64,000 nt of DNA from positions 154,147 through 218,146 of the forward strand of contig JARGSG010000108.1 of assembly GCA_030374805.1 (NCBI GenBank). Direction: 5' to 3'. The notes below the pieces were generated by a model, which saw only the letters and a list, made by a program, of their open reading frames with translations, made no database searches and was not told the origin of the DNA. Source of the stretch: Gracilaria gracilis (Eukaryota > Rhodophyta > Florideophyceae > Gracilariales > Gracilariaceae). Made by a program: the position numbers and the translations under genes. Below, piece after piece: positions 1 to 10,326 of this stretch. Numbering within the stretch: the first letter of the stretch is position 1; each line of letters starts with the position of its first letter.

Positions 1-199
1 GATCTCTTCACTGTCAGTCTCCGCATTCGGACGTCAAAGCCTGTTCTTTCTCACCTCCGTAGGTATATCCCGTACACCGGGCGGTCTTACACCCGCATCA
101 TCCGTGTGACGGAGGGCTCATCCTCTGAGTCTACCACCATAGGGAGCAAGGACTCGAACACCTTGAGTGTGACTGCCATTCGCTGGGTTTTGCACTACA
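1..199 (+). repeat. 5' LTR, 3' portion
   Basis: Matches the last ~197 bases of the 3' LTR. The end is most likely ...CACTACA at 199, a TGT...ACA type terminus. The 3' copy reads ...CACTAAA there, one substitution. Confidence 0.9.
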
Positions 200-201
200 A
201 G

Positions 202-219
202 TGGTCTCCCGACCTAGAA
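202..219 (+). other. Primer-binding site
   Basis: Begins TGGTCTCCCGACC two bases after the LTR end. A TGG start complements the CCA tail of a tRNA. I did not identify which tRNA. Confidence 0.55.
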
Positions 220-419
220 CGGGCTTCGTTTCTTTCGTTCGTTCTTTCAACGGAGACTCAGTGATTGAGAAGTGTGTTTTCGTGGTTCTTTGGAGAATAT
301 ACTGTTGAACAGTGGTCTCCCTAGGAGTTGTTTTTGTTGGTTGGTTGGTTCCTCTTTGGAAGTCTCGAGATCTCTCCTTTATCTGAGTCCGCCTTAGTTC
401 GGCGCGCCGTGGTTACGGA

Positions 420-2516
420 ATGTCACCACCTGCTCCGAATTCTCGGAATGGTTCCACTCAGAATGATGGAGTGCCTCCGCCTAGGCCTTCGCGTTCCCGC
501 GCTTCCACTCCAGAGGGATCTCCTGATAACGAGCGGGTCCCGGTACACCGGAGAGCTGCTTCAGTCACATCAGGACCTATGGTCGCCTTCTCACCAGGAG
601 CTTCACCTATTGCAGGTACTTCCGGTGCGGAGAGGCCACAGGGTGTGGTTGAATCCCCTGGTTACTCGTATCTCGAGGCTCAACTGCGTGTCAGTCAGCT
701 CGCGCAAAACTCGTTATTCGAGTACCTGCAGACTATCAGGCGCAGGCTGGATGAAGCCTTAGTGCGTGATGTCACGAATGACATTCGTGTCTTACGTCAA
801 GACGTGAATTCCATTTTGGAAAGTCTGGGTGCCCCAGCTGCTTTTGTTGAAGCCTATCATTCCTCCGTTCAGGAGCACCATACGTAAATTAACCGTTTGA
901 CTGCTCGGTTGTCTACTCTGGAAGAGATCATCCGGATGGATAACGCGAAGGACGCGAAAGAAGGTGAAGCTGAAGTCTCGAGGCGTTCGACTCGCCGTTC
1001 CCCGGTTCGCGGGAGCCGCAAGGCCAAAAGGGAACTCCGTTATGATTCGGATTCGTCTAGTTCAGACTCTAGTGTTCGTTCTGCGAAATCGTCGTCTTCC
1101 GGTTCGTCGGATAGCGATAACGACCGCGCTCGACATCGAGGTCGGTCTCGTGGAACGAGGTCGAAGGCGACATTTGCTACTCAGGGAGTAATTCGCTCTC
1201 GTGAGAGGGGTAGACGTCATCTTGGACTCAAGGAGTTGAAACCAACGAATGTCCTATACAGGAAGTTTTTATCGTACCGGTATTATCGATTAGACGATTC
1301 ATCGTCAGACCGTACTTCACGGAGCACCGGGAAGGTGAAAGATCATATCAGGAGACTGAACATTGTCTTTACGAAGAAATTCGATGGCGAAGATCCAATT
1401 ATTGTCCTAGACTTCCTGGCCTGCTTCGTACAGGAGTCCGATATACTCGGTATGAATGAAGCTCAAGCGTTTCTCGCTTTACCCTATTTTTTGTCAGGGA
1501 TGGCTGAAGATCAGTTTAACTCGGTTCGAGGTTCATCCCGTGCATCAGAGGGAGGTGTGACGTGTTGGCCGGAAGCGGTTCAGTACCTACTCAGGTCCTA
1601 TGCAACTGGAAATGCGATTCATAACGCGACGCTCGCTCTACGAGATACGAAACAAAAGCCTGAAGAAACCAAAACGGCTTACTCAACACGGTTGAATAAA
1701 GCGTTTCATCGTTGTGGAAATGTGTACTCCGCTCAGGAGAGATGCACGATGTTCGTGGATGGTTTGGATCCTTCAATCAAGGCATTGGTGGCGCGTTACC
1801 GCGAAGAGAAGAGAAGAATTACCTATCTGGAATTGGTCCAGTATGCCCAAGCAGAGGGGGAAGTTCTTCGTGCTCGACGCCCGGCAAAACCTCGCCGCTC
1901 GAGGGCCTTACTCGTTGACGAGCCGTCGCAGTCTCTCTCCCTTGTCCATGGGAATTCCGTGAACCCGGATCAGGATAATGTCTACTTTATTGGAAGTATC
2001 CCCGATTCGTACGGGTCTTCAGACCTACCGTCTACTTCGACGCCAACCTCGCAAGGTGACCCAACACTTTACGTGGGAGGAACGAGGGTGTCTGCAGCAC
2101 CACTCGCTCACGCGTCGAACGCGACCCGGTATTCACGCCCAGGATGGGTAAATGCGCATCCGCAACGAGTTGCAGATGGAATTCGAGCTATCGATAAATG
2201 GGCAACGGCCATCTGTCACCTATGCTACCGATCGGGACACATATCTCCGATATGTACTCTTCCCGCTCGGGAGTTGCCGAAAATAATCGGGTGGTATGAA
2301 GCACTATCACCGGCTGACAAATCTCGAGTTCCGAGTCAATCATATGAAGAGCAGAAGGCCAAATATGGCAACCCCAGTATGGGACAGAACGTTCGAATCG
2401 AGCAACCTCGGAACCCGACAGAACAGGAAGCAGTGGTCAACCCCGAACACGGAAATTCTGGTTCCCACTCTGGACAGAGTATGCCGTCACCGGCAGACCC
2501 AGCCCAGAAAAACTAG
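420..2516 (+). CDS. gag: Gag polyprotein, one in-frame stop
   Basis: Structural protein that coats the retrotransposon RNA. ATG at 420. The frame is open to TAG at 2514-2516 except for one TAA at 885-887, after which the same frame continues. The first ~155 codons give a Pro/Ser-rich head and a helical, coiled-coil-like stretch. Then come a basic Ser/Arg-rich linker (about 960-1150), a capsid-like helical region (about 1360-1880) and a single zinc knuckle, CHLCYRSGHISPIC (CX2CX4HX4C, about 2217-2258). Overall length, about 700 codons, is on the long side for gypsy gag. The protease frame lies -1 relative to it and overlaps its end. The TAA is either a recent mutation or a readthrough point; mutation is simpler. 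Confidence 0.85.
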
Positions 2517-3508
2517 ACTTGGAAGTTTCCCCTACGGGAGGGGCGTCTCCTGAGCTGAAGTTGGACACGCCCGAGGCGCCACCGCTTCGCTCCCGGGTCG
2601 AATTCCTTAAGAGGACTATCCTTACGAGGAAGATGGCTCTGTCAGACGTTGACTCTGAACCGCTCGCGATTTTACGTCGTCCATGGGTGCTGTCCCGCAA
2701 TTTCCGTATCCCGGATCGAGTCCTTGTGATGGCCAAGAGGAATTATAAGGTTTATGCCGACCTCGGCTTATCACACCAGTTTATGGTTCGACAGTTGTAT
2801 GTTCTAGACACAGGCGCCGCGCCGAACTTGATTCATTCTTCGTTTGTGCCCCCGGCACTTCGGGAATTTGTTCGCTTTGGTCCAGGATTGGATATCGCCG
2901 ACGCGAATAACAAACCGTTGCGCACGGTAGGCTACATTACTCTCAATGTGAGATTGGGCACTTACGTAGTGAAACTTGAATTCGTTGTATGCGGCTCACT
3001 CGCAGCACCGGTTATCCTCGGTTGTGATTTTTGCGACCGCTTTGTTGAAGCGATACGCCCCAGGGCGAAAACCGTGGAAATGGAAGACGGAACTACAATA
3101 CCTATTGTCAGGAAGCCTCTGAGGCGCGCTATCCGGAAGCGTGTTCCTTTACCTGTGGCACAGAAAGTTCCAAATATGGATCTCAAATCTACGAAGCTTC
3201 GCGTAGCGAAATCGGTTTCAATTCCACCGGAATCCCAGGTGTGGGTGCAGTGTGTCTCCAAACAACACGGAGTTCATTTGGTGCAACCTTCATCGTCGTT
3301 ATACGACCAGCGCCAGCTTGCCTTGGCTAATGGTGTTGTTTCTATCGAACTCGATCAACCTTTCAAGGTACTTGTAGCCAACCAACTTTGGCAAAACCAC
3401 GCAATGGTTAGTCAAAAACCAAGTACTGGGTTCAGTTCTTCCGCATCCGAAAGCTCTCGTACAAACGAGGATCCCGGCGTCCGAGGTTCTCGGTGTATCT
3501 GGCCCTAA
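2513..3508 (+). CDS. pro: Retrotransposon aspartic protease
   Basis: Processes Gag-Pol. The active-site motif VLDTGAAPNLIH falls about 97 residues after the TTG at 2519, with a second conserved patch VILGCDFCDRF about 70 residues later, as in retropepsin-like folds. No ATG starts the frame. It is reached by a -1 shift from gag at GAAAAAC (2507-2513), immediately before the gag stop. The frame ends at TAA 3506-3508, while RT lies in the +1 frame and is already open upstream of that stop. The fusion is therefore either by programmed frameshifts or broken by two indels. Confidence 0.85.
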   Translation, partial: LDLEVSPTGGASPELKLDTPEAPPLRSRVEFLKRTILTRKMALSDVDSEPLAILRRPWVLSRNFRIPDRVLVMAKRNYKVYADLGLSHQFMVRQLYVLDTGAAPNLIHSSFVPPALREFVRFGPGLDIADANNKPLRTVGYITLNVRLGTYVVKLEFVVCGSLAAPVILGCDFCDRFVEAIRPRAKTVEMEDGTTIPIVRKPLRRAIRKRVPLPVAQKVPNMDLKSTKLRVAKSVSIPPESQVWVQCVSKQHGVHLVQPSSSLYDQRQLALANGVVSIELDQPFKVLVANQLWQNHAMVSQKPSTGFSSSASESSRTNEDPGVRGSRCIWP

Positions 3509-6500
3509 GGAGGGGGAGGAGAGCCCTGAAAGCTCCGTTCGTTCGGAAGATAGAAGCTCCGCTGTTTCGGATAACGTCGCACCTGACGTAGTGAATTGTG
3601 TTAATTCGGTCCACGAACAACCGGTCACCTCGGTCAAGAAAGCGTTGCCACCTGGTACAGACCAGACAGATCCTGTCGAGGAATTAGAGAAGTTAAATCT
3701 GGATCATGTTCCAGCCTCGCATCGCGAGAAATTAAGGAACACGTTACGCGAATTTACTCCCATGTGGGACGGTTCCCTTGGAACAATTGGAATTACGGAG
3801 CACCGTATTGATCTGCTCCCAGATACTAGACCTATTGCGCAACACCCGTATCGGGCTGGTACGAAAGCTCGGGAAGAAGAAAAGACTCAAGTTGAGAAGA
3901 TGCTACGTGCAGACGTAATTGAGCCCGCTCAGTCATCATGGGCATCTCCCGTCGTACTTGTTCCGAAGTCGGATGGATCGTGGCGATTTTGTATCGATTA
4001 TAGGCGACTCAACGCCGTAACCGTCAAAGACGTTTACCCGATTCCTCGGATGGATGAATACATCGATTCGCTAGGTAGCGCAAGAGTGTTTACTGCCCTT
4101 GACGCCAATTGGGGTTACTGGCAAGTTCCAATTAGGAAGGAGGACCGCGACAAAACCGCGGTTGTGTGTCATCAAGGATTGTACCGTTTCAAACGGATGC
4201 CCTTCGGTTTAACGAATGCTCCCGCTAAGTTTCAGCGCGCAATCGATATTCTGTTTGCCAGATTCAAGTGGAAGACTTGCCTTGTATATCTCGACGATAT
4301 CGTCGTGTTTTCCAACAATCTGGATGAGCACATGTCCCACGTGAGGGAAGTTATGCAGGTTTTCCAAGACGCAGGTGTTACCCTGAAGCTCAAAAAATGT
4401 GAGTTCTTTACCGAGTCGGTGAAATATCTTGGTCATATTATCCGTCCAGGAGAACTCTCGGTCGACGAGGTAAGGGTAAAGTCGCTGAAGGAAGCGAAAC
4501 ATCTGACAACTCAAATGGAACTCCGGTCATTTCTCGGATTGTGTAATGTCTACCGTCGTTTCGTACCGAACTTCGCTGATACAGCAGCTCCTCTTAACGC
4601 ACTCCTCAGGAAAGGACAACCAGTCAAACTGGAACCATTTAGCGATGCACAAGCATCTGCTTTTTCGTCGCTAGTCGACGCTGTTACGTCTCCGCCCGTC
4701 TTGGCGTTACCCACTCCTGGGCTTCCTTATGAAGTGGATACTGATGCCAGTGATCGCCAAGTTGGTTGCACGTTGTTTCAAGTCTTGAAAGAAGGCGAGC
4801 GACGTCCAGTTGGATACCGGTCTCGTTCATTGAACGTGCACGAGCGTAACTATTCAGTCTCTGAGAAAGAGTGTCTCGCCGTTGTTTGGGCGTTAACTAC
4901 ATTGAGACCCTATCTCACGGGAACCCACTTTCAGGTGAATACCGATCATTCGTCCCTCCGTTGGCTCATGGAGATATCCGAGCCATCGGGTCGCCTTATG
5001 AGATGGGGCCTCCGTTTATCGGAATTCGATTTCGATGTTCGATATAAGAAAGATACCCTGAACCTACAGGCTGATGCGCTCTCCCGCTTGGGAACATCTG
5101 GTGAAGCAGAACCTATCGATGACGATATACCTTGCTTCTTATTGGAGACCCCGGAAGGGAAAACCGAGATATCGGATGACGTCTGCGACGATATTCTCGC
5201 CGCAGAACCGGCTGAACCACTGCTTGGTTCATTTGAACCCATTACGGCTGAAGAGTTGATACGTGAACAACACAAGGATCCTTTCTGTACTCAGATACGG
5301 GCCCGTCTCAACGGAGGATTCAGATTGCCCTTTGTGACCAACGATCAGGGATTCCTTGTTAGGATTGTCGAATCACGACCCCAAATTGTGGTATCTCACT
5401 CCTTGCAATGGAGAGTCCTCCATATATCACATTTTGTGAAGATTGAAGCTCACCCTGGTGGCAGGAAACTTTATCTGACCCTTCGTAGGGATTTTTACTG
5501 GCCTGCAATGGCATTCGACTGCTACGCAGTACGACGTTCATGTACGGAATGTGCGAAAAACAACGTCAAACTACGACGACATTCGAAGAAGTTAACGCTG
5601 TTTCCAGCTCGTGCTCCTCTGGAGTTTGTCGCTATCGACATTCTTGGTGAACTAATCCGAACCGCTCGAGGTAATCGGTATATCCTGGTTATCACGGGCA
5701 GGTTTTCTAAACTGGTACGAACAGTTCCGCTGAAACGGATACCCGCAAGTGTTGTTGCGCAGGCGTTCGTAACGCATTGGGTATTTGTGTACGGACCCCC
5801 CGTTCATCTGTTATCAGATAATGGCTTGCAATTCACATCGAGGTTCTTTCAAGACGTATGTCGTATCTTGGACATCAAGAATTTGTTTACTACAACTTAT
5901 CATCCCCAGTGTAATGGGCAGGTAGAACGATTCAATCGTACTATGCTGAACGCATTAATATCCTATGTTGCAGATCACCCAAAGGATTGGGATCTGTACA
6001 GTGACGCAGTTACTTATGCGTTTAACACCGAGGTACATCGGGTTACGTCGCTGTCGCCGTTTGAATTGGTCCTCTCGAGGATACCGCCACCAGTGGAAAT
6101 TGAAGCTCAAGCGACGATCTCGTCTTTCCCGCCACCGAGTTTGTACAGGGAAACCTGGAAAAATTGGCTGAAGAAGATAGTACCGGACGCCCGGAAGTCC
6201 ATGGAAAAGGCACAGTTCGCTTACAAGCGCAATTTCGACAGCCGCGTGCGCGGAAAACCATCAGTTGTTAAGCCTGACGATTACGTCTTCGTCCGTAAGG
6301 AGTATTATAATCCTGAGCAGGAACGTCGACATAAGCTGTCACCCATCGCTGATGGCCCTTATCGTGTTGTTTCCGTCACGCCGGACACTGTCGTTCTCGA
6401 CATTGATGATCAACACGAACGAATGTCGCGAGATCGCGTTGTGCTCGCTCCTAACCCGCTTACCGAGACTACTTCTACCAATACACAATCAGGGGATCCT

Positions 6501-7067
6501 ACACAAAAGGAGGAACCGCAGTCGGTCGAACCTTCGTCGCGACCCGCGATTCTTCCGCACCCGGATCGAGGTTTATCGGATCTACCTAATTTGGGTGACT
6601 CTGATCGCAGAGATTCAACTACTATAACATGGAATAATCCAACGAACTCTACTCGATTATTTACGAGAGTAACCCCCCCACCCCATCTCCTAATAGAGCC
6701 CGTGGCTACACCTAAGGAGGGGGAGGGGATAACTGCAGCAACTGCAACTACGGACGCTCCGGTGCCGCCCGGTTCTCCATCTGATGGAATTACTGTACAG
6801 ACTGATAACGCAGTAGCTCCAATAGGAGATTCTCGCCGCACGGTCGCCAAAGCTCACTTGAGTCGACAAGAAACCGCCGCTTCGGTCGCTGAAATACCGA
6901 ACAGCGCTGACGATCGTCCTCAAGAGGAATCTGTAGATGTGGAAAGTGTGGCCCAGTTTAGGAAATCGCAGGTCGCGACGCCGCGTAATCGCCCTGTAAC
7001 GCGTACTGTTCGTACTGTTAAAACAGTGTCCGCACACCCGGAACAGCCGCCGCACGCGGAGGAGTGA
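3504..7067 (+). CDS. pol: Pol: reverse transcriptase, RNase H, integrase
   Basis: Open for about 1,187 codons with no ATG at its head; the frame runs through the protease stop and no initiation codon is needed if translation arrives by frameshift. RT has the YLDD catalytic box at 4287-4298, preceded by RMPFGLTNAPAKFQ. RNase H follows with VDTDAS (about 4734) and SEKECLAVVW. Integrase has an H..H..CXXC zinc region (SHFVKIEAHPGG to SCTEC, about 5420-5550) and the DDE core: AIDILGE (about 5636), LLSDNGLQF (about 5815), GQVERFNRT (about 5926). A GPYRVV module (about 6357) is followed by a ~220-residue disordered Pro/Thr/Ser tail. All key catalytic residues are present. Confidence 0.95.
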   Translation, partial: PKEGEESPESSVRSEDRSSAVSDNVAPDVVNCVNSVHEQPVTSVKKALPPGTDQTDPVEELEKLNLDHVPASHREKLRNTLREFTPMWDGSLGTIGITEHRIDLLPDTRPIAQHPYRAGTKAREEEKTQVEKMLRADVIEPAQSSWASPVVLVPKSDGSWRFCIDYRRLNAVTVKDVYPIPRMDEYIDSLGSARVFTALDANWGYWQVPIRKEDRDKTAVVCHQGLYRFKRMPFGLTNAPAKFQRAIDILFARFKWKTCLVYLDDIVVFSNNLDEHMSHVREVMQVFQDAGVTLKLKKCEFFTESVKYLGHIIRPGELSVDEVRVKSLKEAKHLTTQMELRSFLGLCNVYRRFVPNFADTAAPLNALLRKGQPVKLEPFSDAQASAFSSLVDAVTSPPVLALPTPGLPYEVDTDASDRQVGCTLFQVLKEGERRPVGYRSRSLNVHERNYSVSEKECLAVVWALTTLRPYLTGTHFQVNTDHSSLRWLMEISEPSGRLMRWGLRLSEFDFDVRYKKDTLNLQADALSRLGTSGEAEPIDDDIPCFLLETPEGKTEISDDVCDDILAAEPAEPLLGSFEPITAEELIREQHKDPFCTQIRARLNGGFRLPFVTNDQGFLVRIVESRPQIVVSHSLQWRVLHISHFVKIEAHPGGRKLYLTLRRDFYWPAMAFDCYAVRRSCTECAKNNVKLRRHSKKLTLFPARAPLEFVAIDILGELIRTARGNRYILVITGRFSKLVRTVPLKRIPASVVAQAFVTHWVFVYGPPVHLLSDNGLQFTSRFFQDVCRILDIKNLFTTTYHPQCNGQVERFNRTMLNALISYVADHPKDWDLYSDAVTYAFNTEVHRVTSLSPFELVLSRIPPPVEIEAQATISSFPPPSLYRETWKNWLKKIVPDARKSMEKAQFAYKRNFDSRVRGKPSVVKPDDYVFVRKEYYNPEQERRHKLSPIADGPYRVVSVTPDTVVLDIDDQHERMSRDRVVLAPNPLTETTSTNTQSGDPTQKEEPQSVEPSSRPAILPHPDRGLSDLPNLGDSDRRDSTTITWNNPTNSTRLFTRVTPPPHLLIEPVATPKEGEGITAATATTDAPVPPGSPSDGITVQTDNAVAPIGDSRRTVAKAHLSRQETAASVAEIPNSADDRPQEESVDVESVAQFRKSQVATPRNRPVTRTVRTVKTVSAHPEQPPHAEE
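3505..3520 (+). other. Internal polypurine tract-like motif, copy 1
   Basis: CTAAGGAGGGGGAGGA. It shares CTAAGGAGGGGGA with the true PPT next to the 3' LTR and lies at the protease/RT junction, with its TAA being the protease stop codon. Confidence 0.5.
6712..6731 (+). other. Internal polypurine tract-like motif, copy 2
   Basis: CTAAGGAGGGGGAGGGGATA inside the disordered Pol tail. Same 13-base core as the copies at 3505 and 10327. Confidence 0.5.
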
Positions 7068-7814
7068 CGCGCTAACACGAACCAAACCAAGCCTGGGTTA
7101 CCTCAAGTGTGAGTTGGATTGCGAAGATATCATTTCGATGGCTTCCCTTGTTGGATTTGAAGATTATGAAGTTAACACTCCGAAGAGTACACCACGTCGC
7201 GTGGAGAGTTAGCGCATACGCCTAAGTCAGTGCCGCCGGCGCAGCTGATGCAAGTGTGCAAATCTCCCCGATAATCGGGATTACAGTGCCAGACGCGTGC
7301 AACGCGGGCGCACGGTGTCGCGTGGTGAACTCTAACCCTAGTGAGTGGCTAGAAACCGTTTTTGAACGGATGGCCGAACACGGCGTTTGCACTGTTGTCG
7401 ATTTCGCCAATTCTGAGGCGCCGAGCCAACCAGAAGGCATGGCACATGCCCCGTGTCCGTGTGAACCGCCGCCCTGCACAGGGAGTGTGTTGACTGTGCT
7501 TCCCCGTCAGAACGGACCACCTCGTGAAGTCGAGAAGCTCGTCGTTCGGGAGCGCTACCATTCGTCGAATCTCCGACTTTCGCTCATTAGCGTTGTTGTG
7601 TCAGACTCGTTTCGTCGAGAGCTTTCAGGAACACTCAAAATCTTGAGAAACGGACGCGTGGTTCGCGAAATACAGTACCGCCGTCACGACGAAGTCCCGC
7701 GAAGCTCGCGAAGTGGAGAAGGACTCTGGAGCTTAGAGAGCCTCATTTGAGGATAGTTCTGTGACTATTGCGACCCTTCGAGGCAGCCCTACGCACAGGG
7801 AAGACTTCGCAGTC

Positions 7815-8048
7815 ATGCAAACCCGCGAACGGGAAGTCTACTCGCAAGAGTACGTCATCGATCGCATAGTGCGTCATGTCGTTGACTCCGACAGAAAGAT
7901 TTTATATCAGATCCGCTGATACGTATATGCTCCTGAAGAGGATACTCTTGAACCTATTCAACACCTACCTAGGTCAAAGGTTCTCGCCTATTATCGGCGC
8001 AAGCGTATTCCGCTACCTCCAGATCTGGATTCCGCTCAAGTCGGCTAA
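7815..8048 (+). pseudogene. Chromodomain remnant of element 1 pol
   Basis: In the same frame as pol, after several stops, ATG at 7815 opens a reading whose EYVIDRIVRH (from 7848), then YAPEEDTLEPIQHLP, match the chromodomain pattern of chromovirus integrases. A TGA at 7917-7919 stands where the conserved Trp of the QIRW motif is expected (TGG to TGA), and a second conserved Trp has become Leu. The frame ends at TAA 8046-8048. Pol originally continued about 1 kb beyond its present stop at 7067. The 7068-7814 stretch contains only a broken linker, with a 164-codon open stretch at 7256-7750 that I do not recognise. Confidence 0.7.
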
Positions 8049-8579
8049 CAGTGCTACTGTGTCGATTTCGACTAACCCATTTCGGAGTATCTTGGTGTCA
8101 AGGTTATGTTGTTGTTGAATCCATATTGGATTGAGGATCCTACGGGATGAAGAAAGAAGATTTCCCGGTTTACGGACGCCGATTTATCGGTTAGAAGAAA
8201 ACTACCGTCTAACGGTCTATGTGAACAGTCGTGAAGAAGCACGTGAAGGATTGAAGAATGGATCGGAATCGATGAAGAACAGAATTATTAGGACCGGAAA
8301 CCGGTTAGGAAGAAAGAAGAGGTAGCGATGTTCGATTTATTTCTGGAAGAGAAGTGATACCACTAGTTGGTTAAGTCACGACGCAAGCTTGCGCTACTAA
8401 GGCTCACTCCGAGGTGAACCCATTGAATGTGATTACGGTCACCCCGCCGAGGGACCGGCACCTCCAGGATTGGATGGACGGCCTTGTGGAGGCTGAGTCG
8501 CATAAGCCTGCGCACCTAACGCCAAGAGTTGGCCGATGTCATACATGTCCGGTGGGACCGGGACTCCGAAACCCAGGAG
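8049..8579. other. Spacer between converging pol and antisense ORF
   Basis: About 530 bases with only a short open stretch (8131-8325 +) that I do not regard as a gene. This is where the sense and antisense transcripts would have to end. Confidence 0.4.
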
Positions 8580-10259
8580 CTAATTGCGCATAGCGATCAC
8601 CCGCGGGTCGATGTTTCCCTGTGGAGGGCCAACGCCCCAACCGACGGGAGCCGCAGTCGCGGGTGCAGCAGTCGTTGTTCCAGTTCCTGGATTCGCTGCC
8701 ATCTGTACTGGCTGACTTCCGCTCACCGGAGCCTCAGCTTCATTATCCACCATTGGATCATCCTCGGTGGCTGCGGGATAGTATCCGTCGGAAAACATGA
8801 ACCCAATGGGGTGATCACTCGGTACCACGAGAGGGACTTGTCGCAGCGCGAACGCTTGTTCCCGTGAAATCACGACGCCCTCCCAAGGGTCGTAGTGCAC
8901 AAAATCTCCGGCACCCAGATGTCTACGCTCTGGAGAGCGATCGAATAGCGACCGAGTACCCCTGGGGGTGTTCTCCGCTGGAACGGAACTCCAGTTAATC
9001 TTGTCGATAAGTTCAAGGATATACTCGAGTTCGAGAACGTTGTCTTCGGATCCCAAGGGGATGTATAAGTCGATGGACCTCATGACATCGCGCAACTTCT
9101 GCGGAAGATACCAAATACGGTGTTGATCGTACGCTTCCCATAGCGTGAACGCGGCAACGCGAGCCGCCCATTCAGCGATGAAGAGCATCCAGTACTTCGA
9201 GTACGGATTCGCAACCATGCGGGAGCCTACATAGGACACGCACGGTGGCCATTCCGCGAAACAACCGCAAGGCACTTCATACTGACTCCACCATGTTGGC
9301 AGGGGCGCAAACCGACCCGCTAACGCTTCCGGGCGCAATCGTTCACCTTCTATATTTTGGTATGGTACCATATACCCGAATCGGGAACGCCATTTCCTTT
9401 CGGACCTCAACCTGTCAAAGAATGACCCTTCCCCACTGGGGCGACGCAGATAACGGAACTCCGCGCGGAGGATGGGCCTGTTGAACAGGAGGATGTCTGG
9501 TTCCATCGTTGCTGGAAAGATTTCCCTGGCCGGGAACGCCGTGAGGTTCGCGCCATATTTGATTTCTCCGTACGTACGGAACCTCGATAGGTCGAACCCG
9601 TAAGCCGTCGGGATTACTTCCGGAAACGAAGCTTGGTCCACCCGATAATACGCGATACGCGCCATGGCCGCACGGGCATCGTCCAGAGATTCTAACTGGC
9701 GACCGCGACGCTTTCGCGAAATCAGGTGAGGCGGAACCGAAACTCGGTGTCTCCAGTCCCAGGAGTCGACCATATCTCTGGGTAACCCGCCAGGCAGGAG
9801 ACCGCCCTCGGTGTACGAATCGATCAACGCAGTGTTGCGAACCACCGTGGGGTGAAACCAAGGAGCTCTGTAGTAAGCCCAGCTGCCATCCGATCTCGGA
9901 TCCTGCAATAGCAGTGACTCGCGCGCAATCCATCTTGCTGGAGTAGCCAACAATGGCATCGCTTGAGCTGAATTCCAAGCAGCGACGTCAACCGTATTCG
10001 GTACAGGCACCTGATGGTGACTCTGTGGAAGAGGAGCTGTGGCGAAGCCGCCAGCATATCCAGACGCAGGCGTTGCGGAGCCCGAGACGCTCGGAACCCC
10101 AGCTTGGGAAGATTGTTTGTTGTTTTCCTGGTAAGGATTCATCGCAGGTTCGATGTGCGGTAAGTGAGGTGAGGCTGAATCTTCAGAACGCAGTGTGATT
10201 GCGGGTGATGAGGAAGAAGACTCGTGACGACGAGGAACCGGAATGTCGGAGAAGCTCAT
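8580..10259 (-). CDS. Antisense accessory ORF of element 1 (aORF1)
   Basis: 559 intact codons on the strand opposite gag-pol, from ATG at 10259 (83 bases inside the 3' LTR) towards pol. I do not recognise a known domain. The first ~100 residues and last ~60 are low-complexity Ser/Pro/Ala/Thr. The middle is rich in Trp, Arg and Tyr, with VDSWDWR (about 164), FIAEWAARVAAFTLWEAY (about 360) and INWSSVP (about 421). The same landmarks in the same order occur in the antisense ORF of element 2 at 47743-50406. It could be a helical nucleic-acid- or membrane-binding accessory protein, but function is unknown. Transcription presumably starts in or near the 3' LTR on the reverse strand. Confidence 0.78.
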   Translation of the reverse strand: MSFSDIPVPRRHESSSSSPAITLRSEDSASPHLPHIEPAMNPYQENNKQSSQAGVPSVSGSATPASGYAGGFATAPLPQSHHQVPVPNTVDVAAWNSAQAMPLLATPARWIARESLLLQDPRSDGSWAYYRAPWFHPTVVRNTALIDSYTEGGLLPGGLPRDMVDSWDWRHRVSVPPHLISRKRRGRQLESLDDARAAMARIAYYRVDQASFPEVIPTAYGFDLSRFRTYGEIKYGANLTAFPAREIFPATMEPDILLFNRPILRAEFRYLRRPSGEGSFFDRLRSERKWRSRFGYMVPYQNIEGERLRPEALAGRFAPLPTWWSQYEVPCGCFAEWPPCVSYVGSRMVANPYSKYWMLFIAEWAARVAAFTLWEAYDQHRIWYLPQKLRDVMRSIDLYIPLGSEDNVLELEYILELIDKINWSSVPAENTPRGTRSLFDRSPERRHLGAGDFVHYDPWEGVVISREQAFALRQVPLVVPSDHPIGFMFSDGYYPAATEDDPMVDNEAEAPVSGSQPVQMAANPGTGTTTAAPATAAPVGWGVGPPQGNIDPRVIAMRN

Positions 10260-10326
10260 GGTTGAGGCGACTATTTATCCACTCGCGCTGGATTGTTATC
10301 GCCTATCGCGGCGGTCGCGCGCTCGG

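Noticed and set aside
8131-8325. A small gene after the pol region of element 1
   Set aside because: Basic, short, unrecognised, and in the decayed 3' part of the chromodomain region; no support beyond an open frame.
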